NCBI GenBank assembly: GCA_035630195.1
Contig: DASQLD010000460.1
Coordinates: forward strand, 1-8,030
DNA length: 8,030 bases
From: DASQDN01 sp035630195
GTDB lineage: Bacteria > Acidobacteriota > Terriglobia > Bryobacterales > Bryobacteraceae
Direction of reading: 5' to 3'
Of the stretch, positions 1-6,718 are shown piece by piece; position 1 is the stretch's first letter, and every line of letters begins with the position of its first letter. The notes under the pieces are model-generated. The model did no database searches, had not been told where the DNA came from, and was given only the letters and a program-made list of their open reading frames with translations. Position numbers and translations under genes: made by a program.

Positions 1-44
1 CTCGACACCCAACAGCCGCCGCACACCTCCGCCCCGCCGACTCT

Positions 45-1026
45 TTATGGGTTACACACCCACGAGAGCACGTTCCTCACTTCGCCCCCTTCTATTTGAT
101 AGACCGTTTTTCCTCGTCGCTCGTAGTTACGCCAGGCAAGTATGACCTCTATCACCCCGTCGCCGTTTGTATCGAGCAGAGCGGCGACCCGGTGTGCTGC
201 GGGTGCACACTTTCCGTTGCAGCCCGTAAAATAGTATTCCTCCACGAGAGGGATGGACTGCACCTGGCCCTTTGCCATCTTCCGGAGCAGCACCACAGAG
301 TAGTCACCGGTCCGAGCAGACGTCCCCTTGCCCCTGAGCAGGTTGGCGGCGATAAGGACTCGTCCGTGTTGTCGCCCTCCAGGTCAATTCGCAGGATTTG
401 GGTGATCTTGACCAATGGATCGGCGATCCCTTGTGCCCGCAGCCACTGGGCAACGAGATTACGATAAGCGCGTTGTTGCGTGCTGTGAACCGAGGGGTCC
501 GCGGCAGAGCATTCCAGTTGGCGCTGACTGCGATCACATCCGCGTCAAGCTGCGGGACGTCGACAATGTTCACGCTGGGATTGGAGCAGGACTTGGACGA
601 CGGCTTGGCCTTCTCGCCCGGGCTCTCTCCTAAGCGGCCCGTGAGCGTGTACAGTCCGTATTTCATGCCTTCTTGAGTGAGTGGTGCAGCACTCGCCGCA
701 GGAAGCCAGCGACCGCCGCTGGCTGCGCCGAACAGCATTGCTTCGCTTGCATCCACGAGGAGGTGGACGGAGGGAATGGATGAAGCACGCTGCTCCATGG
801 GAGCGGCGCTTGGGCCGCCCGGCTCACTCGCATTCCGTTCCATCACCGGTCTACGATCGCAGCCTGAGAGACCGAACACCATCAAAAAGAGCGGCGCGAG
901 GCACAGCAGAGCGCGTACGAGGTTCTCACGCCAGATTTCTTGGTGCTTGAGAACGTCAACTGCCGTAACTGAAACTCGTCGAACGAGGTCACGGTTGAGT
1001 CGTGATTCACGAATCCGGTTAGTCAC
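45..1026 (-). pseudogene. Frameshifted lipoprotein with FG-GAP-like repeat motifs
   Basis: This gene is spread over three minus-strand frames that continue one another: 1026 to about 490, about 490 to 362, and 359 to 45 (stop TAA at 47-45). Repairing both breaks gives about 327 residues. A hydrophobic stretch at residues 39-53 ends in the lipobox L53-S-G-C56, so export and lipid anchoring are likely. The second half has Asp-rich motifs RIDLEGDNTDEVLI (about 368-350) and LLDTNGDGVIEVIL (about 176-135), which resemble FG-GAP/VCBS or calcium-loop sequences of secreted bacterial proteins. Both breaks look like loss of one G (expected CGG-GTT near 490 and GAG-GTC near 359). The only usable start in the first frame is GTG at 1026. 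It has no clear ribosome-binding site and leaves an unusually long 38-residue hydrophilic stretch before the signal segment, so the true start may be lost. I recall similar uncharacterised bacterial proteins but cannot name a function. It could be a true pseudogene or an intact gene with sequencing errors. Confidence 0.7.
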
Positions 1027-1143
1027 CGCGGTCTTGATCCACTCACGCGCGGCGTGGACGCCGAACTCCCACGGAAGGAGATGCTCGGTGTGACCCCGGT
1101 ATGCCGCAGCGCGAAATAACCGTCCTGAGTGGATCGGGGTTCA
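1027..1143 (-). other. In-frame open leader upstream of the lipoprotein, no start codon
   Basis: The frame of the lipoprotein fragment stays open upstream of GTG 1026 as far as a TGA at about 1143-1141. The extra 39 codons contain no ATG, GTG, TTG or CTG. They nevertheless read like protein (for example LLPWEFGVHAAREWIKTAV) and run straight into residues 1-35 of the fragment, which are also hydrophilic and Arg-rich. This may be the end of another gene fused to the lipoprotein by deletion, or an N-terminal part whose start has been destroyed. It may also be chance. Function unknown. Confidence 0.3.
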
Positions 1144-1427
1144 GTCCCGCAAGCAATCTTGAGAGGTTTCACCCGTGTACGTTGCTCTTCAGGATTCTTA
1201 AGCACGGATCGTCGGCCTCGAGCCACTTCCGCCCGCCCATGCCGGGTCATAGGTTCTATCCAATGCATGGATGTCGCTTGGAAGTGTACATCAAGTTGCC
1301 GTGAGCGCAAGACAGAGGTGGTTGTGTACGCGGCGCGTGTCGCGCGATGGCGCCGGCAGACAAGCCGCACATTCCCATTTTCAAACTGTCGGATCAGCCG
1401 GAGTCTACCTCACGCGCGCGTAGGGAA
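1144..1427. other. Intergenic stretch with no recognisable gene
   Basis: Short open frames exist on both strands, but their translations are Arg/Ser-rich, low in acidic residues, and lack ribosome-binding sites or recognisable motifs. I see nothing functional here beyond the palindrome that follows at 1428-1445. Confidence 0.5.
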
Positions 1428-1445
1428 GTTCCGACGCGTCGGAAC
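1428..1445. repeat. 18-bp perfect palindrome downstream of receptor gene
   Basis: The sequence GTTCCGACGCGTCGGAAC equals its own reverse complement. As RNA it could form a 7-bp stem with a CGCG tetraloop. It starts 38 bases past the receptor stop codon (TGA 1486-1484), where a 3'-end structure would be expected. No run of T follows on the minus strand (TTCCC only), so it is not a standard intrinsic terminator. It may be a weak or factor-assisted terminator, a 3' mRNA-stabilising hairpin, or a binding site for a dimeric protein. Confidence 0.45.
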
Positions 1446-1483
1446 GTGAGAAGGGCCTCGTTATCGGATTAGGCCAACGGCAA

Positions 1484-4400
1484 TCAGAAAAGAAGCTTGA
1501 GGCCAAATTGGATGCGTCGGGGATCTGCCGCGCTGGTGATCCGTCCGAAGGTCGGACTGTCCACGTTCGCTACAGGCTCGAAGAACTGAGCGTTGTTGGT
1601 GATATTGAACGACTCGGCCCGGAACTGCAGCGTTATGGTCTCTCGTATCCTCGTGTTCTTCTGCAAAGCGAAATCGAGGTTAGCGACGCCGGGCCCAATT
1701 AGCACGTTCCGTCCTGATGTTCCGAATGTTCCAACAGCGGGCCGCCGGAAAGCAGCCGTATCGAACCACCTGTCAACGCTGCGTTGGTCGCTGCTCAGAT
1801 TCCCATCGGCGATGCGATCGGCGAATTGCGGCACGAAGGATCCAGTTCCATGAACGACATTGGCTGTCGGAGTGAATGGGAATCCCGTAGCAAGGCTGAG
1901 GATGCCCTGGATCTGCCACCCTTCGAGCAGCTTGCCGCCAAATCCAACATCGCTGAGCCATTTCTTTCCCGGACCGACAGGCAACTCATAGCCGAAGTTG
2001 GAGGCGAATCGGTGCTTCTGGTGGTACCGCGACAACCCTCGGTTCGCGCGCTTGTCCCACCTGAACCGCATCTGGTTAGCCTCGAATTCCCCGGAGTTGG
2101 TGTCAATGTTACGCGAGAAGCTGTAAACCGATTGAAAGTTTAGGCCCGAATGGTAGGACTGCTCGAGCCGCGCGGTGAAAGCGTGGTAGCTTGCATTCGC
2201 ATCCCTGCCGCTGGTGAGTAGACCCGCCTGAAACTTCGGGAAAGGCACTCGCTGCTCGATCGGGATTCGTCCTGTAGGATCTGGTGTTGCCTGATTCTGG
2301 TTGAATCTCTGCCACAGCTTGCGGCTGCCGGAGCCCTGATATGCAAGCTCGAGGAGCATTGTGTCGGTCAGTTTTTGCTGGATGCTGAAATTCCACTGCA
2401 TCGTATAAGGAGTTCGGTCGCGGCGAAAGACGCTGAACGGCGCGGGCAGTGATGTCAGACTTCGCACGTCAGGGAACATATCGCTCATCGTGAAACTAGG
2501 GATATCCGTGCGGGAGATCAGCGTGTTGATGCCGTAGAACGGCGGCAGCAATCCAGTGAATTGAAACTCGTTGCCATTTGTATTTTCATAGAACACACCG
2601 AACCCCGAGCGGATCACGGTGCGCTGTCCGAATGGACGCCAGGCGAGACCGAGGCGTGGAGCGAAGTTATTGAAGTCGGGGTCCCAGATCCCGTGCCGGA
2701 CGGTGTTGCCGGGCACATACAGCCCCTCCATCGCAGGGAAAATCGCTCCCGTGGGCTCTTTCGAATAGATCAGCAGACCGAGGTCCTCGGCAAAGTTGCC
2801 CTCCTTATAAGTCTTCTCCCGGAAGGGTCGGTCATATTGCCATCGCACTCCAACGTTCAACGTCAGGGTCGGCGTGATGCGCCAATCCTCCTGAAGAAAG
2901 ATCGCGGTCGAGAACGATTGGAAGTTGAAGAAGGCATCCCCGGCGCCAAGCCCTGCCTGAGCCTGATTGGGCAATCCCAGAAGGTAGTCAGCGAGAGCAT
3001 TTCCGGCACGTGTCGTCCCCTGCGGATCCGTGAAGACACCGCTGAAACTGAAGTTGCCGCGCGGGTTTACCTCTCCCTGTTGTTGATAGCGGATATCCTG
3101 AAATTCGAATCCCACACGGAAGTTGTGGCGTCCGCGATTGATCGTGAACTTGTCATTGAATGTGATGATGTTCTCGACCGAGCCCTGATTCAATGTGTTT
3201 TCCCCACGTGCACTGATACCCGCAATCCCGACGGCGGGAATGCCATATAAATCCGGTCGCAGACCGCCAAGATTGCGAAGCCCGAGTTCCTGAACGATGT
3301 TGCGATCGCCAAACGCGGGTAGCGGGCGTGTGAAGTGAATAGACCGGTTATACCCGAGCCGGAGTTCATTCAGCAGTGAAGTTGTCATTACGCGCGTATG
3401 CTGCAGAGTGGCGTTGTGACCGTTTTGCGGGCGTGGATCCTGTTGAAATGCCCCTGGAAGCAACTGGGTGCCGTCGTACCAGGAATAACGAGCGAACATG
3501 TTGTCCTTCTCGGAAAGGTGTATATCGCCGCGCAAATTCAACTGGTCGAAATCATCAACGAAGGTGCTGGTGCTGATGTAGTTCAGCGGTCCGCTTCGGT
3601 TTGGCGCCGGGAACAATGTATTGAACGATCTGGCAAACGGGTGGATCCGCTCCGGCGGAACGATGTTGTTCGGGAAGGGACTTCGAATAATCGCTGCAGG
3701 GTTGGCTGGATCGGGCCTTGTCGTTTCGGGGTCGTAGATCGGGTTCAACCCGCGGAAATCGCCGCGTAGCTGGGCTGGGTCCGGTACAGTCGACAAGAAT
3801 GTCTGTCCTTTCCGCGAGCGGAGCCCTTCGTAATTCGAGAAGAAAAAGAGCTTGTTGCGTTTGATAGGCCCACCAAACGCAAACCCGTATTGGTTCTGCC
3901 GGAATGGCGGACGAGTGGCGTCGAAGAAATTACGCGCATCGAGTTTGCTGTTCCGGAAGAACTCGTAAAGACTGCCGTGAAAGGCGTTCGACCCGGACCG
4001 GATTGCCACGTTCACCACACCCACACCCCGGCCATATTCGGCGGAGAAGGCATTCCGCTCAACCTTGAACTCCTGTATGGCATCCACCGAAGGCTGAAGC
4101 GAAGAGTTGTTGAAACGTAGCGATCGAGCCTCTATGCCGTCGATCAGATAGTTCGTGGATGAATCGCGTCCGCCGCCGATTGTCACGTACTGATTGCGAT
4201 TTCCATATTGGGTGCTGCGATTCGACATCTTCGGAATCGCTCCGGCGGATAGGGCCGCCAATTCGAGGAAATTTCGCCCGTTCAGCGGCAGGTCGACGAT
4301 GCGCTTCTGATTCATGACGTGCGACAGCGAAGTGGTCTCTGTTTCTAGGAGTGCGGCCGTCGCTTCGACAGTGACCTGTTCGCTGACTTGTCCCACTTCC

Positions 4401-4741
4401 AGAGCGATGTCCATGCGGATTTCTCCGCCGACAGGCAGCGTGATCTGCGTCGCGAGGAATGTTTTGAAGCCCGGCTTCTCAGCTTTCAAGCTGTAGTCGC
4501 TCGGAGGAAGCGCGGACACGATGTAGTTCCCGTTCGCATCCGTTGTGTCCGTCCGCGTGGAGTTCGTCCGGATGTTTGTGATGGTGATCCTAGCTCCGGG
4601 CGCAACGGCGCCTGAACTGTCCCGCGCTGTGCCGACGATCGAACCGGTGGTTACCTGAGCGGACGTAACACGTGGATCCAAAATCAACAAGAGGATTGAA
4701 CAGGTCTGACAAAGCCTCATAGCCAAAAAAATGTCTTTCAT
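1484..4741 (-). CDS. Oar/SusC-like TonB-dependent receptor family outer-membrane protein
   Basis: This intact 1085-residue protein is expected to form an outer-membrane barrel closed by a plug and to import or bind large substrates with TonB energy. The substrate cannot be told from sequence. Residues 1-28 are a signal peptide with likely cleavage after TSA-28. Residues about 30-115 are a carboxypeptidase-regulatory-like beta-sandwich (GSIVGTARDSSGAVAPGARITI, then ANGNYIVSALPPSDYSLKAEKPGF). The plug follows with LPLNGRNF (151-158), YLIDGIE (198-204), SAEYGRGVGVVNV (about 233-245), HGSLYEFFRN (255-264) and FGGPIKRNKLFFFSNYEG (289-306). The rest is barrel, ending in RIQFGLKLLF with the terminal Phe typical of BAM-assembled porins. 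No TonB box is obvious. Length is normal for the acidobacterial family. An ideal Shine-Dalgarno 5 bases upstream supports ATG 4741 over Met8. The gene stands alone; a remnant of a related receptor lies upstream on the same strand. Confidence 0.93.
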   Translation of the reverse strand: MKDIFLAMRLCQTCSILLLILDPRVTSAQVTTGSIVGTARDSSGAVAPGARITITNIRTNSTRTDTTDANGNYIVSALPPSDYSLKAEKPGFKTFLATQITLPVGGEIRMDIALEVGQVSEQVTVEATAALLETETTSLSHVMNQKRIVDLPLNGRNFLELAALSAGAIPKMSNRSTQYGNRNQYVTIGGGRDSSTNYLIDGIEARSLRFNNSSLQPSVDAIQEFKVERNAFSAEYGRGVGVVNVAIRSGSNAFHGSLYEFFRNSKLDARNFFDATRPPFRQNQYGFAFGGPIKRNKLFFFSNYEGLRSRKGQTFLSTVPDPAQLRGDFRGLNPIYDPETTRPDPANPAAIIRSPFPNNIVPPERIHPFARSFNTLFPAPNRSGPLNYISTSTFVDDFDQLNLRGDIHLSEKDNMFARYSWYDGTQLLPGAFQQDPRPQNGHNATLQHTRVMTTSLLNELRLGYNRSIHFTRPLPAFGDRNIVQELGLRNLGGLRPDLYGIPAVGIAGISARGENTLNQGSVENIITFNDKFTINRGRHNFRVGFEFQDIRYQQQGEVNPRGNFSFSGVFTDPQGTTRAGNALADYLLGLPNQAQAGLGAGDAFFNFQSFSTAIFLQEDWRITPTLTLNVGVRWQYDRPFREKTYKEGNFAEDLGLLIYSKEPTGAIFPAMEGLYVPGNTVRHGIWDPDFNNFAPRLGLAWRPFGQRTVIRSGFGVFYENTNGNEFQFTGLLPPFYGINTLISRTDIPSFTMSDMFPDVRSLTSLPAPFSVFRRDRTPYTMQWNFSIQQKLTDTMLLELAYQGSGSRKLWQRFNQNQATPDPTGRIPIEQRVPFPKFQAGLLTSGRDANASYHAFTARLEQSYHSGLNFQSVYSFSRNIDTNSGEFEANQMRFRWDKRANRGLSRYHQKHRFASNFGYELPVGPGKKWLSDVGFGGKLLEGWQIQGILSLATGFPFTPTANVVHGTGSFVPQFADRIADGNLSSDQRSVDRWFDTAAFRRPAVGTFGTSGRNVLIGPGVANLDFALQKNTRIRETITLQFRAESFNITNNAQFFEPVANVDSPTFGRITSAADPRRIQFGLKLLF

Positions 4742-4746
4742 ACTGA

Positions 4747-4754
4747 CCTCCCTT
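4747..4754 (-). promoter_or_regulatory. Ribosome-binding site of the receptor gene
   Basis: On the minus strand AAGGGAGG lies 5 bases before ATG 4741. It fixes the start at residue 1, which gives a complete signal peptide. Confidence 0.8.
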
Positions 4755-4805
4755 GCGTTGACCTAGCGGCACAGGATGAACAACGGAAGCATATCAATTT
4801 GCGAG

Positions 4806-4848
4806 ATTTCCCGGAACACTCACACGGTAACAACATTTTATTTCCCGG
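4806..4848. repeat. Direct 9-mer repeat upstream of receptor gene
   Basis: ATTTCCCGG occurs at 4806-4814 and again at 4840-4848, 34 bases apart start to start (about three helical turns). It lies 65-107 bases upstream of the receptor start, a position that fits a transcription-factor site. I found no convincing -35/-10 pair for the receptor nearby, so a regulatory role is only a suggestion. Confidence 0.3.
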
Positions 4849-4985
4849 CACTGAAGGTTCGGCTTTGCTGATGTTATTGAACAGCGTTTACCCGACCTCG
4901 GGCGAGCCGATTCCTAGATGTCGGCTCTGCCCAGCCGCGCGTTTCGCATCTTCAGAAACCCTTGAACGAGGGAAGGCATAACTAA

Positions 4986-5102
4986 GGACACTTCGGCTGC
5001 GGCAAGTGCAACCATCCGTGGAAGGCTCACAAATGGTACACGGTGCGCGGCGAGCGGTTCAGACAATGCCAGCAGTGTGACTGCATGGAGACCGCCCAGT
5101 GA
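4986..5102 (+). pseudogene. Double-CxxC zinc-finger-like coding fragment
   Basis: Between a TAA (4983-4985) and a TGA (5100-5102) lie 38 codons. They read FGCGKCNHPWKAHKW, then GERFRQCQQCDC. The two CxxC pairs (Cys codons at 4998, 5007, 5067 and 5076) are about 20 residues apart, with a Trp 4 residues after the first pair and Gln before the last pair. This arrangement resembles the 3CxxC-type zinc-binding domain of RTP and ZAR1 proteins (C..C...W.S ... F.Q.C..C). It also resembles the N-terminal zinc ribbon of IS1595-type transposases (C..C ... RFRC..C). No start codon precedes the motif and no third CxxC is visible downstream. It is therefore most likely a fragment of a longer gene, or a coincidence in a short frame. 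Nothing here shows a function. Confidence 0.35.
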
Positions 5103-5149
5103 GGTGATGCTACTACGAATCCTACCAGCTCAAGCGTTCCGAGGCGACA

Positions 5150-6277
5150 CTAACACTCACAGCACGAAGACGTTCCGTGATGACGGAATGCTTGTACTTT
5201 GGCGGGATGCGAGTGTAGGAGGTCGACAACGAGCACTTCTTCGTCGTCGACCTCGATTTCGACCGCAGGGTCATCCATGCTAGACGGTCTAAGTTCTGTA
5301 AGACCCGCACCCTCCCGTTCGTCGACATAAACTTCATGGCGGATATGCGCCAGCTCGTCCGAGGTCGCAGGCCACCTGCCGAAGCCATAGGCGCTTAGGG
5401 TGTTCGGTGCTACCAGACGGAGCGGCGTTCCGCTGGTGAAGCGAAGGACGCTCGAGGCTTCCCATCCGCCGACCACGGTGTTGAGGGCGGGCTGGATGTT
5501 AGCTCCGAACTTGCGGCCCTTGCCAACCGGCACTTCCCAAACCAGAGCGGTGACGAAGCTTTGGGGGACGTCATGAGCTGAGATCGAACGGTCGAGCGAG
5601 CGGTTAGTGTAATCGCGGAAAGTGTCGGTGACAATCCAGCCCTGATTCTCCGAGGCGTCGTCGATCGCCTTAGAGAATTGGTAGCTGGTCATCACGGAAA
5701 GGCCGGACGGGAAGCGTTTATTGAACTTGATGTAGAGGGCATTGAAGCTGGACGAAGCTCCAGGCGTATCCCCGGAAAGGTTCACTGAGACGAAGTGGGG
5801 ATGCGGGCGGAGCAGGCGGTGGCGGGGTACAGTGCGTCCAGAAAGAACGCCAGTTTGGAAAACGCCGAAGAAGGGGTTGGCAACTTGGTCGTTCAGCGCA
5901 TTCCCCAGCGAGAGGTATTGAGAAGGCAGTTGATTGGCGTCGGGGGTTGCACCGAAGTTGAGCTTGCGCCCGACGTTGCCAGAGTAGCCGACTTCGAGCA
6001 CGCCGGAGCGCCCAAGTTCGAACTGTAAGTCGAAGGAGTAGTTCTGGACGTATCCGGTTGGGTAGCTTCGCTGGAAAGCGATAGTTGCCGAACCGGTCTG
6101 GGTGAGTAGACCTAGCGAGGAGCCGACAGCCTTATTCAGGCCCTTGGGATATGGATTGGATAGAAGATCCTGGGGCGTGATTCCGTCGCCGCCACGGGTG
6201 TTGACCCAATTCGTCGCGACAGAAAATCCATCCGTACCGGCAGCGGGTCCGCCTTGCGTTGCGGTTCCGAAGCCCAT
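5150..6277 (-). pseudogene. Remnant of a second Oar-like TonB-dependent receptor
   Basis: The minus-strand frame of 375 codons starts at ATG 6277, which is probably accidental. Residues 1 to about 304 (6277 to about 5366) are clearly the mid-to-late barrel of an acidobacterial Oar/SusC-like receptor: LSNPYPKGLNKAVGSSLGLL, then VQNYSFDLQFELGRSGVLEVGYSGNVGRKL cut across strands, RHRLLRPHPHF, SFNALYIKFNKRFPSGL, SYQFSKAIDD and VGGWEASSVLRFTSGTPLRL. The intact neighbour has equivalent segments around its residues 770-990. Missing are the signal peptide, the carboxypeptidase-like domain, the plug and the early barrel (several hundred residues), and the last roughly 100 residues with the aromatic C-terminus. 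After residue 304 the frame runs into about 70 unrelated, acidic residues ending SSCCEC. Upstream the receptor frame hits a stop at about 6316-6314. A barrel fragment with no signal peptide cannot be exported, so this is not functional. Confidence 0.85.
5219..5398 (+). other. 59-codon open frame with coding-like base pattern
   Basis: After a TAG at 5216-5218 the plus strand is open for 59 codons to TAG 5396-5398. It begins EVDNEHFFVVDLDFDRRVIH and later has LPFVDINFMADMRQLV. By my count G or C fills about 75% of third positions, about 61% of first and about 41% of second, the pattern expected of real genes at this GC content. The last 8-10 codons lie opposite receptor-derived sequence, so the frame seems to be cut by the junction near 5366. 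There is no usable start codon at its head. The opposite strand also reads plausibly here (MDDPAVEIEVDDEEVLVVDL), so strand assignment is uncertain. I do not recognise either product. Confidence 0.25.
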
Positions 6278-6397
6278 GAGGTAGACGACGTAACGGTCAT
6301 GAAAGGCAGGGCACTACTCGGGAAACGAATAGCGTGATTCGGCAACTCGGCATAAGATCCCTTCTCAGCCATCGGCAGCAGTGATCGCCGACTGCAG

Positions 6398-6460
6398 TCA
6401 CGCTGTGCTACGGGCGCCTTGTTGAAGCTCGTTTAACTGACTTTCGTCTGCTAGCGTCAT
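6398..6460 (-). CDS. 20-residue mini-ORF behind a strong ribosome-binding site
   Basis: The minus strand carries AGGAGG at 6475-6470, 9 bases before ATG 6460, followed by 20 sense codons (MTLADESQLNELQQGA..., TGA 6400-6398). The Shine-Dalgarno is the best in this gap, yet the frame stops quickly. The peptide is hydrophilic with no signal sequence or known motif. It is most simply the preserved 5' end of a gene whose body has been deleted, possibly connected with the receptor remnant downstream. A true small peptide or leader ORF cannot be excluded. Confidence 0.25.
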   Translation of the reverse strand: MTLADESQLNELQQGARSTA

Positions 6461-6574
6461 CTCCCTTCTCCTCCTACTTGGAACTGAGCCCAACGGCTGT
6501 GAGCATCGGGCTAGTCCGTAAAGTCTGATTCCCGTCAATGAAAGCTGAACCGAGTTCCGAGTTCTGTTCAGAGT

Positions 6575-6593
6575 GGCACGATTTTGTCGTGCC
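6575..6593. repeat. Inverted repeat / hairpin upstream of kinase
   Basis: GGCACGA (6575-6581) and TCGTGCC (6587-6593) are perfect inverted arms around a 5-base loop. No T-tract follows on either strand, so it is not a typical intrinsic terminator. It lies about 125 bases before the kinase start and could be an operator or chance. Confidence 0.3.
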
Positions 6594-6699
6594 GTCCGCT
6601 AGGTTATGGCAGGAAATAGCAGATACACTCGTTGGTCATAGGACGTTCCGTACTCGAAGATGGATCGCCCCACGCACTGTTCTTCTTTGATACGAACGC

Positions 6700-6705
6700 G
6701 ATAGA
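6700..6705 (+). promoter_or_regulatory. Possible -10 element of the kinase gene
   Basis: TAGAAT matches the sigma-70 -10 consensus at five of six positions and ends 13 bases before ATG 6719. No good -35 hexamer stands at the right distance (TTGATA at 6685 is too close). If this is the -10, transcription would begin within a few bases of the start codon. That would fit the lack of any Shine-Dalgarno there and a leaderless mRNA. Confidence 0.2.
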
Positions 6706-6718
6706 ATTGCTGCCGTGT

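Larger units (their letters stand above)
6278..6718. other. Gap between receptor remnant and kinase
   Basis: No full-length gene is visible on either strand. The gap holds a minus-strand ribosome-binding site with a 20-codon open frame (6398-6460 region), a tandem duplication of the 7-mer CGAGTTC at 6551-6564, a 7-bp-stem hairpin at 6575-6593, and the probable promoter region of the kinase. The missing 5' part of the receptor remnant is not found here, so it was lost by deletion rather than by point mutation. Confidence 0.5.

Noticed and set aside
1023..1370. Open frames on both strands of the left gap (minus 1023-1370, plus 1129-1449).
   Set aside because: Their translations are Arg/Ser-rich without motifs, start sites are poor, and the frames overlap one another; they look like chance.
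1795..3250. Several long open frames on the plus strand and in other minus frames opposite the receptor gene (for example 2561-3250 plus).
   Set aside because: They lie wholly inside the intact 1085-codon receptor gene, show no recognisable motifs and behave as shadows of its codon pattern.
4799..4981. A 60-codon plus-strand frame directly upstream of the CxxC fragment.
   Set aside because: It has a TTG start, no ribosome-binding site and no domain signal, and it overlaps the likely upstream control region of the receptor gene.
5077..5283. A 68-codon plus-strand frame overlapping the CxxC fragment (MTAWRPPSEVMLLRIL...).
   Set aside because: It is Arg-rich and motif-free, and the better coding signals in the same stretch lie in other frames.
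6508..6522. GGGCTAGTCCGTAAAG resembles part of the Cas9 tracrRNA scaffold.
   Set aside because: Only about ten bases match. There is no repeat array, no anti-repeat, no terminator and no cas gene in the window, so I take it as coincidence.
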